Assembly: GCA_021296215.1 (NCBI GenBank)
Contig: JAGWBA010000018.1
Coordinates: 1 to 35,315, forward strand
Reading direction: 5' to 3'
DNA: 35,315 nucleotides
From: Flavobacteriales bacterium
GTDB taxonomy: Bacteria > Bacteroidota > Bacteroidia > Flavobacteriales > ECT2AJA-044
Every line of letters begins with the position of its first letter. Position 1 is the first letter of the stretch. The notes under the pieces are model-generated. The model saw only the letters and a list, made by a program, of their open reading frames with translations. It ran no database searches and was not told the DNA's origin. The position numbers and the translations under genes were made by a program. Below are positions 27,410 through 35,237 of the stretch, in pieces.

Positions 27410-27439
27410 CTAATTTACACAACAAGGTTAGCCCACAAA
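27410..27439 (-). promoter_or_regulatory. putative promoter of the Oar-like receptor
   Basis: On the minus strand TTTG (27436-27439) is followed after 18 bp by TAAATTAG (27410-27417), one mismatch from the Bacteroidota -7 consensus. The start codon is 10 or 19 bp further on. Predicted only. Confidence 0.35.
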
Positions 27440-27497
27440 GTGACAACTGAACGTCGGGGCGCTGACGTTGTTCGTTCCGGATATTCTTTGGCGTTTT

Positions 27498-27519
27498 TGC
27501 GCCTACGGCGCGATGATGA
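27498..27519. repeat. 22-bp REP-like repeat, copy 1
   Basis: Contains the palindrome GCGCC-TAC-GGCGC followed by GATGATGA. An identical 22-bp copy lies at 27706-27727. On the minus strand this copy also reads VFIIAP-stop, like the end of the neighbouring T9SS protein (RRIIIAP-stop). It may therefore be a duplicated gene end rather than an independent repeat. The remaining DNA of the 310-bp spacer between 27401 and 27710 holds no gene. Confidence 0.6.
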
Positions 27520-27650
27520 ACACCTCCAAATGATTGCCTTGCGTGTAGAAGTCTGGTGAATTCGTCTTGATTTATGAATCCCCGGATTAAAAGCCGGGGC
27601 TATCTCGCATTTTGGAATAAAGAACCATTTTCCCGGCGCACAGCACCGAT

Positions 27651-27703
27651 ATACTCGCGAAGCGAATTAACTTGAGAAGTAAATACACTCGCGCAGCGAA
27701 TTA
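27651..27703. repeat. pair of short hairpin repeats, TCGC-GNA-GCGA
   Basis: Two 19-bp near-identical direct repeats at 27651-27669 and 27685-27703 share the hairpin TCGC-G(A/C)A-GCGA followed by ATTA. The stems are conserved and only loop and flank differ. A related GAGCGAAGCGC sequence occurs near 727-737. These look like dispersed intergenic palindromes; function unknown. Confidence 0.5.
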
Positions 27704-27705
27704 CA

Positions 27706-27727
27706 TGCGCCTACGGCGCGATGATGA
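27706..27727. repeat. 22-bp REP-like repeat, copy 2
   Basis: Identical to 27498-27519. It covers the last codons and the TAG (27711-27713) of the convergently read T9SS gene, so the palindrome forms the 3' end of that message. This may give mRNA end stability or transcription termination. Confidence 0.6.
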
Positions 27728-29096
27728 TCCGCCTTACTTCTCTCGACCTTCCGGAAACGCTCTCGACGTAATACACTCCGGAGCGGCATCCGGACAGCCC
27801 AACCTCTGTCTGTTGCCGAGGCATCGATTCACCCTCGGCCATTATGCGACCTGATGTGTCGTAAACCCTACATGTGACCGGATTCGTGCCTTCATTCCAC
27901 TGTAAGTAGAATTGTCCCGTGGTCGGATTTGGCCATAGACCGAATGCCTTGTCCGGTTCCCATTCGGGCACGGAGATCGATCCGGCATTGATGAAGACGG
28001 ATACCGCGTGAAGTGCCCAGTCGTCCTGAATGGCCACATGTGCATATCCCGGATCCGAAAACTCAAGGTCGACACCCGAACCATAAAAGGCCGCTTGGCC
28101 ATTCAGTGGAGCCGGAGTGCGATCGGTCCAACTACCGTTGATGTATTCATATACGCAAAGCTCTTCAGCATTTCCCTCCACCACCGCTACAATGGGATAC
28201 CCCAAAGGAGTCATGGACATATCCAACTGAAATACATAATCGTCGCCCATTCCCGGAGAACCGAGGGACGTCCAGCTACCGCCCGACCATTCCCTTACCG
28301 TCAATTTGCTGTCTTGATCTCCATCCGTATAGGCCAAGAACAACTCCCCACCCGAAGTACCTTCGAGTGAAAAGTTGTAGTGGCCTCCATCGAGAACGGG
28401 GTCATCGAGGGTCGACCATCCCTGACCGTCATAGGTATAAACCCCAATATGTTTATCCCCCCAATTACCTTCTTTAGCACCGAAATATATTTGTCCGCCC
28501 ACAAAAGCCAAATCGATCTTATACGGCATAATGTCGGAGAACCCCGGATAGCCTATGGGCGTCCAAGACCCATCGTACATCATCACGCGAGGGTCGCCCC
28601 AATGCGACAGGTCGTAATAATCCATAAAGGCCAAATACAGCGTGCCCGAAGGGGAACACTCCAACACCGGTTTTGCTCCTCCTCCCGGCGAAGCATACGT
28701 GCCTCCGACCGACGCCCAACTCGATCCATTCCATTGCCGCACGGCAATGCTGTCGTCCATCACCATCGCCAAGTAAATGCTACCGGCAGGGGTAATGGAA
28801 AAGCTGATGCTGCTGGCTTCCATCAGGGTAAAACTCTCTGTCCCGAGAGCATTCCACTGGGTTCCATCAAACTTTTTTACGGTGGGTTTATCCGTTGTCG
28901 GATCTATGTATGCCACAACGGGCTTACCATCCGTATCGAACTCCAACTCCGGATTGTACGTCCAATGCGGCGATATTCCACGAGGCCCAACAGGAGACCA
29001 AATTTCCGTTCCGGTGGCCGATTGCGCCGGCGTTTCGGTCAAGCCGAACACGGCTACAAATAAGGTGGCAAGCAGCAGGTTGGCAATGGTTTTCAT
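27711..29096 (-). CDS. secreted beta-propeller protein with T9SS type A sorting domain
   Basis: A 461-residue secreted protein. A signal peptide (MKTIANLLLATLFVAVFGLTETPAQS) precedes six or more propeller-like repeats of the style VREWSGGSWTSLGSPGMGDD…, VKKFDGTQWNALG, VRQWNGSSWASVG, VYTYDGQGWSTLDD and YEYINGSWTDRTP. Each of these contains a W-x-x-[LVI]-G turn. The last ~75 residues (LWPNPTTGQFYLQW…CRVYDTSGRIMAEG…GVYYVESVSG) are a T9SS type A sorting domain, so it is exported by the T9SS and anchored or released. No catalytic residues are apparent. The frame is intact. Its 3' end overlaps a 22-bp palindromic repeat. Confidence 0.85.
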   Translation of the reverse strand: MKTIANLLLATLFVAVFGLTETPAQSATGTEIWSPVGPRGISPHWTYNPELEFDTDGKPVVAYIDPTTDKPTVKKFDGTQWNALGTESFTLMEASSISFSITPAGSIYLAMVMDDSIAVRQWNGSSWASVGGTYASPGGGAKPVLECSPSGTLYLAFMDYYDLSHWGDPRVMMYDGSWTPIGYPGFSDIMPYKIDLAFVGGQIYFGAKEGNWGDKHIGVYTYDGQGWSTLDDPVLDGGHYNFSLEGTSGGELFLAYTDGDQDSKLTVREWSGGSWTSLGSPGMGDDYVFQLDMSMTPLGYPIVAVVEGNAEELCVYEYINGSWTDRTPAPLNGQAAFYGSGVDLEFSDPGYAHVAIQDDWALHAVSVFINAGSISVPEWEPDKAFGLWPNPTTGQFYLQWNEGTNPVTCRVYDTSGRIMAEGESMPRQQTEVGLSGCRSGVYYVESVSGRSREVRRIIIAP

Positions 29097-29227
29097 GACG
29101 CTACATTTTTGATCCTTCTATCAAATTTCCTTCAAATCCCACTTTTCCTTAATGACTAGCATCACAACCCAACCTGATTGAAATCATCCCGCAATGATCA
29201 AACTCTCAACTTTCTTTTCCGTCCTCT

Positions 29228-29240
29228 GTGCCTACGGCAC
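29228..29240. repeat. short palindrome GTGCC-TAC-GGCAC
   Basis: Same 5-3-5 layout and same TAC loop as the 27498/27706 copies but with a compensated change in both arms (GCGCC/GGCGC to GTGCC/GGCAC). It lies next to the terminator of the giant repeat gene. The rest of the 29097-29301 spacer contains no gene. Confidence 0.4.
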
Positions 29241-29245
29241 GAAGC

Positions 29246-29276
29246 AAAAAACCCCTGGTCGTTGGACCGAGGGTTT
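29246..29276 (-). terminator. intrinsic terminator of the giant repeat gene
   Basis: On the minus strand AAACCCT-C-GGTC, loop CAAC, GACC-AGGG is followed by a run of six T's. The stem has one bulged C. It lies 26 bp after the TAA at 29302, correctly placed for the minus-strand HYR gene. Confidence 0.75.
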
Positions 29277-29301
29277 GGCATGGAACTGGGTTATATCCAG
29301 T

Positions 29302-31143
29302 TTACCTGGTGACCACCAATCGGAGCTGTTCAACTCCTTCGGCGTGTTGTATGATTACCGTATAATTACCCGTGGCCCAGCCTCGGGAATTGATCGTCAT
29401 TCGGTCTTCCATAGGGTCTTGTTGTGCGCTGTAAACCACCTGACCTAGGGTGTTGACCACCTTGATCTCGATCTCCTGTGGAACGTTCTGTTCCCAAGCT
29501 ATCGTGAACTGATCAGCGGTCGGATTAGGATAGAGCTTTGGAATACGGGCGCTTTGCTCCTCTAAGCCAACATTACACGGCAGTACCGTCACTTGCTGAG
29601 ATGCGCTTCCCGAGCAACCCGCAGCATTGGTGTAGTTGTACCAGATGGTGAAGGTTCCACTGCCCGAAGTGGACGGATCGAAGCTAGTTCCTCCCATACC
29701 CGGTCCACTGAAGGTTCCTCCAGCAGGTGATCCCGTCAAAGTTGCCGGCTGAGAATCCAAACAGATGAAGCTCGGAATAGGAAGTCCACTGAAGCTCACC
29801 ATCGGAACACCCGCGATCGTTACGTCGATATCGTCGCTGGCCGAACAGCCTCCCGGCCAGGTCATCGTCACGGAATAGGTGCCCGACTGCGTCACCGTTA
29901 AACTCGGTGATACCCCTCCCGTACTCCACAAATAGCTCGCTCCCGAAGGTGCTTGCGGCAACAACGTCGCAGAAGAACAGGCCGTGATGTCGGCTCCCAG
30001 ATCGACCGTGATTGAGGAGTTCACCGTAATATCAAAGCTGCACGTGCTGGAGTTCCCCTGCTGATCGGTCGCCATAAAGGTAATCGTATGGGTCCCTACA
30101 GCGTACGTACCGCTTGAGTTGTTGCCCGACTGGGTAATGGTGATCTGCCCCGGACAGTTGTCCGGGGCCGTTGGGAACGGATAGTTCACGATCGCACTAC
30201 AGGCCGAACCCGTGGTGTTGACCATAATGTCCGAGGGACAAGTCAACGTTGGTGGCTCAGAGTCGGCCACCGTAACAATGAACGTACACTGAGAAGTATT
30301 GCAGGAAGCATCTGCCGCCTGATACGTCACCGCTGTGGTTCCGACCGGGAAGGTCGAGCCACTGGCCGGACCGTTTGTCCGCGTTGGTGTTATTCCTGAA
30401 GTACAGTTATCACTTACCGTTGGGGTCGCGTAGTTCACCACCGCTCCACATTGTCCGGGATCGTTCGATACGCTGATGTTCTGTGGACAAGTGATCACTG
30501 GACTTTCGTTATCCGAAACGGTGATCGTCATACTGCAGAACGAAACGGCTTGACCTCCCGTCTTTGAAACCGACCACTGTATATTCGTGGTTCCAACCAG
30601 GAAGGCCGATCCCGATACCAAGCTCTGATTGTTGTCGATCCGCTGAACGCTATAGAAACTGCTGTTACCCCCCACTACCGCCGGAGCACTGAAAATCACT
30701 ACGGCATCACACGACCCCGGATCCGTACTGACGTTGATGTTCGAAGGACAGTTCAGCTGCGGAGCATTCGGGTCCGAAACCACAACATCGAACGTACACG
30801 TACTGGAGTTCCCCGAAGCATCGGTAAATGAATATACATTAGTGGTGACCCCCAGAGGGAATATTCCGCCACTTCCAATACCCGATACTAATACCGCGGG
30901 AACGCTTCCACAGTTATCCACCGCCGTTGGTCCGGTAAAGGTCACCACCTCCGAAGTTTGATTGCTGTTCGCACTGGCCGATACCGTTGACAAACACGAT
31001 ACCGATGGCGCTTCATTATCCCCCACCGTGATGTTGAAACTACAGGCGGTCTTGTTGCCCGAAGGGTCTTCCGCCTCAAAACTCACTGTGGTCGTTCCTA
31101 TAGGGAAAGTACTGCCCGATGCCCCTCCTGCCGTCTGAGTCAC
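29302..31143 (-). CDS. C-terminal part of giant HYR adhesin: HYR repeats and T9SS type A sorting domain
   Basis: A 613-residue continuation of the next entry, same frame, separated only by a TGA at 31153-31155. The first ~370 residues are about five HYR domains of ~80 residues (TCPSDI…, CSAIVNY, DNC, GSTFPVGTT-V-Y-A-D-NT-CTF-VTV). Two Ig/PKD-like modules follow (ITACSSATLLPQAPSGASYLWSTGGVSPSLTVTQSGTY; PATLTGSPAGGTFSGPGMGG). It ends in a T9SS type A sorting domain (KLYPNPTADQFTIAWEQ…VVNTLGQVVYS…GWATGNYTVII). Such proteins are large cell-surface adhesins. No ATG with signal peptide exists here, so this is not an independent gene. The junction VDGC*TATVTQTAGG matches an uninterrupted HYR if the TGA were a sense codon. 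Confidence 0.8.
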   Translation of the reverse strand: MTQTAGGASGSTFPIGTTTVSFEAEDPSGNKTACSFNITVGDNEAPSVSCLSTVSASANSNQTSEVVTFTGPTAVDNCGSVPAVLVSGIGSGGIFPLGVTTNVYSFTDASGNSSTCTFDVVVSDPNAPQLNCPSNINVSTDPGSCDAVVIFSAPAVVGGNSSFYSVQRIDNNQSLVSGSAFLVGTTNIQWSVSKTGGQAVSFCSMTITVSDNESPVITCPQNISVSNDPGQCGAVVNYATPTVSDNCTSGITPTRTNGPASGSTFPVGTTAVTYQAADASCNTSQCTFIVTVADSEPPTLTCPSDIMVNTTGSACSAIVNYPFPTAPDNCPGQITITQSGNNSSGTYAVGTHTITFMATDQQGNSSTCSFDITVNSSITVDLGADITACSSATLLPQAPSGASYLWSTGGVSPSLTVTQSGTYSVTMTWPGGCSASDDIDVTIAGVPMVSFSGLPIPSFICLDSQPATLTGSPAGGTFSGPGMGGTSFDPSTSGSGTFTIWYNYTNAAGCSGSASQQVTVLPCNVGLEEQSARIPKLYPNPTADQFTIAWEQNVPQEIEIKVVNTLGQVVYSAQQDPMEDRMTINSRGWATGNYTVIIQHAEGVEQLRLVVTR

Positions 31144-31152
31144 CGTTGCCGT

Positions 31153-34100
31153 TCAGCATCCGTCTACTGCCGTAGGCGTGGCAAAACTCACAGCAGCACC
31201 ACATGTGCTTGGGTCGTTGTTTACGATAATATCACTCGGACAGGTCATCGAAGGCCCGGTCTGATCCACGATCGTCACCGTAGCCGTACACGTGGTCGTG
31301 TTGCCCGATACATCCGTTGCCGTGACCGTAACCGTGTTGGCTCCGACATCACTACAATCGAAATTGCTCTCGGACAACGACGGGCTCCAACCCCCACAAT
31401 TATCACTCGAAGAGGCCACTACATCCGAAGCCCGGATCGATACCACACCAGAAACACCAATACTACTTGTAATATCCTGACACTGCAAACTAGGCACTAT
31501 CGGGTCGCTAACCGTCACCACGAACGTACACTGCTCTGTATTGCCCGACGCATCCGTAGCCGTCAAGGTCACACTCTGAGTGCCCAAGTCACTACAATCA
31601 AAATTCGTTTTGCTTAGGGCATAAGTAACGCCCGGACAGTTGTCCGACCCCGACACCAAAACATCGGCCACACCAATGCTCGCCATACCCGAACCGTTTA
31701 GGTTCACGCTCACGTCCTGACAAGAAACATCCGGCTTTATCGTGTCGATTACCGTAACCGTCGAAATACAGGTTGTCGTGTTCCCACTGGCATCGAATAC
31801 ATCAATAGCCAAGCGCTGTACGCCCACATTATCGCAGTCGAACTGACTGATGTCGTAGTTTGCTCCCGTTACCCCACAATTGTCAGAGAAAATTAGCCCA
31901 AAGTCCGTAATGGTCAAGATCGGCTGGCCATTAGCATCGAGATAAATATTCGCGTTCTGACAGGTCACCGACGGGGCTATATTGTCTTCCACAGTTACCG
32001 TTGCCGTACACGTAGCCGTTTGACCATTGACTCCCGTTACGCTCACCACCACAGGGTTCGCTCCCAAATCACTGCAGTGGAACCGGGTCTTCGATAAACT
32101 GATCGAACTCACCCCACAAACTGCCGATGCCGAAGCCACCACATCCGCAGTCGTAATACTCGCATCGCTGTTGGCGTCGAGCTGAACCGTCGCATTCTTA
32201 CACGTAAGTGCCGGAATACTATTGTTCACCACCGTCACCGTCGAGGTACATGTAGCCGTGTTGCCATTGACATCGGTCGTCGTGACCGTGACCGTGCCCA
32301 CATCGTCACAATCAAACACGGTTTGGCTCGCCGCTAGGCTAACGCTCCCGCATACATCCGTAGCCGTGGCCAACTGGCACACACCAACAGATACCGGCCC
32401 ATTGGCGTTGAGCACTACGGTCGGATTAACACAACTCACAACAGGAGCTGTCTGATCAACCACCGATACACCGGCCGTACACGTCGCCGTGTTGCCACTT
32501 TCATCGGTCACCGTTAAGATCACATTTTGCGTGCCCACATCCGAGCAATCAAAACTCGTCTGGCTCAAAGAAAGGGTAACCGAGCCACACGCATCACTAC
32601 TTCCATTATCAATGTCCTCCGTGGTTATACTTCCCTGCCCATTGGCACCCGGTACCACTGTGGCGTTCTGGCAAATGGCCGTCGGAGCGGTGTTGTCAAC
32701 CACCGTAACCTGAGCAGTACACGAAGCCGTAGCCCCGTTGCCGTCGGTCACGGTCAGCGTCACATTTTGCGTGCCCACATCAGAGCAGTCAAAATCCGTC
32801 TTGCTCAAACCGTAGGTCAGCGCACCGCCACATCCGGCGGAACTTCCCGTATCAATATCCGCGGCCGTTAAACTACCCTGTCCATAGGCATCAAGCACTA
32901 CCGTCGCGTTTTCACAAAGTGCCGTGGGAGCCGAGTTGTCCACGATCGTAATCGACGCTGTACACTGACTGCTGTTTCCTTCCGTATCGGTGGCCGTAAC
33001 CACCACACTATAGGTCCCCACTTGGCTACAGTTAAACGTGTTCAGGTTAGCCGATAAGCTCGCCCCACCACAATTATCCGTCGCAATGGCAAAATCATCC
33101 GGATCTATGGTCACCGTACCGTTCGTCAAGGTATGGGTGTAAGGCTGACAACTCACCTGCGGAGCCGTCTGATCCACCACCGTCGCACTGGCCGTACATG
33201 TGCTCACGTTTCCGCTTCCATCGGTCACCGCTAACGTCACCGATTTAGCTCCAATATCACTACAATCAAAGCTCGATGGACTCACGCTCATACTCGCTAC
33301 CGAGCAGTTATCGCTGCTTCCCCCATCGACCATGCTCGCCGTAAGGCTCGCCACACCCTGCGCGTTCAAAGGCAGTGTAATATCCTGACACTGCGCCTGC
33401 GGCGCGATGTTGTCCTCAACCGTTACACTGGCCACACAGGTAGACGAATTACCCGAGTCGTCCATTCCGGTCAGCGTCACGCTTTGAACACCGATATCCG
33501 TGCAATCGAACATCGTCTCGCTCAGCGTCAAGGTCACTCCCGAGCAAACATCGCTGCTTCCGTTGTCCACGTCCGCCGTAGTGATCACCGCCGAACCGTT
33601 CGCGTCCAGCTGAACGGTCACGTCCTGATACACCATCACCGGATCCGTCACATCACTTACCGTCAACGTTGCCGCACAAGTGCTCACATTGCCGTTCGCA
33701 TCTTTGACCGTCAAGGTTACCATATTGGCTCCAATATCACCACAATCAAAACTCGTCTGACTCAAGCTCAGGCTCGCCATACCGCACGCACCACTGCTGC
33801 CGTTATCTACATCGCCGGCCGTAATCGTTACACTGCCCGATGCATTCAAATCAACACTCCCGTCTTGGCATACCGCCGTAGGTGGCGTTACATCGACCAC
33901 TGTTACTGTCGCCGTACACGTCGACACCCCTCCATAAGCATCCTGAACCGTTAAGGTCACCGTGTTCGGACCCACATCGCTACAGTCGAAGTTGAATGGC
34001 GCTACACTAGTGAGCAGCGCCGTACCATATGGACTAAACGAGCCGTCATTCACTGTATTCGCACTCAGTGTATAGGTTCCTCCTGCGCTCAATTGAACGG

Positions 34101-34680
34101 TCGCATCCTTGCAAATCGCCTCGGGCGGATCTGAAGTTAGCGTAAACGTCGAACTACAAACACTCTCATTACCGTTGTTGTCCGTTACCGTCAAATAAAC
34201 TGTATTGGCGCCCAAATGCGCGGCCGTAAATGCGGTCTGACCTAAGACATAACTCGCAATACCACACGCATCGCTTGAGCCATTATCAATGTCCATCGGA
34301 TCCAACGTATACGTGCCTCCAAAAGGCAAACGGTCCGTGAAATCCTGACATACCACCGACGGTGCTACATTATCCTCAACCTTCACCGTAGCTGTACACG
34401 TGCTCACGTTACCGTTCACATCCGTTACCGTCAATGTCACCGTATTCGCGCCCACATCACTGCAGTCAAAAGCCGTCTCACTCAGTACCACACTCGCAAT
34501 ACCACAGTTGTCGTCTGAACCATTGTCCACATCGCTCGTACTTACACTCCCATTACCACTGGCATCAAGCTGTACCGTTACGTCCTGACATGCCGCTGTC
34601 GAATCTATATTGTCCTCCACCGTTACCGTAGCCGTACACGTGCTCACGTTACCGTTCACATCCGTCACTGTTAAGGTCAC
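31153..34680 (-). CDS. central repeat region of giant HYR-type surface protein
   Basis: 1175 residues made almost entirely of about 14 tandem ~80-residue repeats. The consensus runs A-C-Q-D-(A)TVQLDA-G, then ITTADVDNGSSD-CG, LS-T-FDCSDVG, NTVTLTVTD-NGN-STCTATVTV-D. Each unit carries conserved Cys residues in the CQD, DNCG, FDC and STC positions, which could form disulfides outside the cell. The last unit changes into the classic HYR form before a TGA at 31153-31155. These are HYR-related immunoglobulin-like repeats typical of flavobacterial T9SS adhesins. Repeats at both protein and DNA level make the locus prone to recombination and to assembly error. The upstream boundary at 34680 is abrupt: no signal peptide, and the frame changes there. 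Confidence 0.85.
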   Translation of the reverse strand: MTLTVTDVNGNVSTCTATVTVEDNIDSTAACQDVTVQLDASGNGSVSTSDVDNGSDDNCGIASVVLSETAFDCSDVGANTVTLTVTDVNGNVSTCTATVKVEDNVAPSVVCQDFTDRLPFGGTYTLDPMDIDNGSSDACGIASYVLGQTAFTAAHLGANTVYLTVTDNNGNESVCSSTFTLTSDPPEAICKDATVQLSAGGTYTLSANTVNDGSFSPYGTALLTSVAPFNFDCSDVGPNTVTLTVQDAYGGVSTCTATVTVVDVTPPTAVCQDGSVDLNASGSVTITAGDVDNGSSGACGMASLSLSQTSFDCGDIGANMVTLTVKDANGNVSTCAATLTVSDVTDPVMVYQDVTVQLDANGSAVITTADVDNGSSDVCSGVTLTLSETMFDCTDIGVQSVTLTGMDDSGNSSTCVASVTVEDNIAPQAQCQDITLPLNAQGVASLTASMVDGGSSDNCSVASMSVSPSSFDCSDIGAKSVTLAVTDGSGNVSTCTASATVVDQTAPQVSCQPYTHTLTNGTVTIDPDDFAIATDNCGGASLSANLNTFNCSQVGTYSVVVTATDTEGNSSQCTASITIVDNSAPTALCENATVVLDAYGQGSLTAADIDTGSSAGCGGALTYGLSKTDFDCSDVGTQNVTLTVTDGNGATASCTAQVTVVDNTAPTAICQNATVVPGANGQGSITTEDIDNGSSDACGSVTLSLSQTSFDCSDVGTQNVILTVTDESGNTATCTAGVSVVDQTAPVVSCVNPTVVLNANGPVSVGVCQLATATDVCGSVSLAASQTVFDCDDVGTVTVTTTDVNGNTATCTSTVTVVNNSIPALTCKNATVQLDANSDASITTADVVASASAVCGVSSISLSKTRFHCSDLGANPVVVSVTGVNGQTATCTATVTVEDNIAPSVTCQNANIYLDANGQPILTITDFGLIFSDNCGVTGANYDISQFDCDNVGVQRLAIDVFDASGNTTTCISTVTVIDTIKPDVSCQDVSVNLNGSGMASIGVADVLVSGSDNCPGVTYALSKTNFDCSDLGTQSVTLTATDASGNTEQCTFVVTVSDPIVPSLQCQDITSSIGVSGVVSIRASDVVASSSDNCGGWSPSLSESNFDCSDVGANTVTVTATDVSGNTTTCTATVTIVDQTGPSMTCPSDIIVNNDPSTCGAAVSFATPTAVDGC

Positions 34681-35237
34681 GGTGTTGGCGCCAACACCGT
34701 AACCGTTAATGTGACTGTTGGCGGTGATAAGCTCGCTGTGTTTACACTGAATATGTAGTCGTTTGACGACAAGCTTCCCGCTCGCCCTCCTGAATAGGGG
34801 TCGTTAACGTTTGTCGAAATCCAAGAGTAGCTAATTGCCGCCGTAGAGTACTTCCATGTGTATACTTGTCCTGCTTGAATAGGAATATTCCCAAAAGTGT
34901 AGGTATGGTCACTGAAGGTAAGTCCCGGAGGCGTTGTTACAACATTAGTCGCTAAAGCTAAAAGTGTACCGGAAGTTCCTTCTCCCTGATAAAGCTCCAA
35001 GCTAATATTAGACGGCGCTGTATTCGCCTGCGGGTTAGAGTGGTTTATTACAATGCTTTGCAACAAACCGTCTCCTGTCGCTGTAAATGATTGCCAATCC
35101 TCGGTATAGGTAGTATATCCGGTTCTAGGAGAAACACTAACCATAACAGACTGAGGACCTACTACATCACCAACGTCGTTACAATCAAAATCTGTTTTAC
35201 TTAAACTAATACTTGCGATCCCGCAATTATCACTGCG
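34677..35237 (-). pseudogene. N-terminal fragment of the giant HYR protein with an inserted domain
   Basis: Reading from 35234 the frame gives SDNCGIASISLSKTDFDCNDVG, clearly the middle of one of the same ~80-residue repeats. It then continues into a different ~130-residue domain (TEDWQSFTATGDGLLQSIVI…LELYQGEGTSGTLL…IQAGQVYTWKYSTAAISYSW). That domain is reminiscent of choice-of-anchor or DUF4082-type beta-sandwich domains. It ends with TVTLTVTVLAPTP-stop at 34677, in a different frame from the 34680 ORF. The two share a repeated TVTLTVT segment and meet in a perfect 22-bp palindrome (34679-34700). I infer one original gene whose repeat boundary has been disturbed, by recombination or assembly. 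Upstream of 35237 homology ends at what looks like an insertion-sequence end. Confidence 0.55.
34679..34700. repeat. perfect 22-bp palindrome at a frame junction
   Basis: GGTGTTGGCGCCAACACC plus AC/GT flanks reads identically on both strands. The bases beyond it (about 10 on each side) also pair with a few mismatches. It sits exactly where the frame of the giant gene changes. Confidence 0.85.

Noticed and set aside
27400-27710. CRISPR-like array from the regularly placed palindromes
   Set aside because: Only two copies of each repeat, repeats too short and no cas genes.
1288-31155. Stop-codon reassignment or selenocysteine/pyrrolysine use as the reason for in-frame stops
   Set aside because: TAA, TAG and TGA all appear as interruptions and all three also end intact genes (for example TAA for glgP, TAG for the CBM48 gene, TGA for the metal-operon receptor). 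No selenocysteine-insertion-like hairpin or matching enzyme family is seen.
33391-33410. GCGCC-TGC-GGCGC palindrome within the giant repeat gene
   Set aside because: It lies in coding sequence for the ordinary repeat motif IAPQAQCQD; no sign of insertion.
31292-34631. Many plus-strand ORFs opposite the HYR repeats
   Set aside because: They recur with the same period as the repeats and are antisense shadows without start signals or domains.
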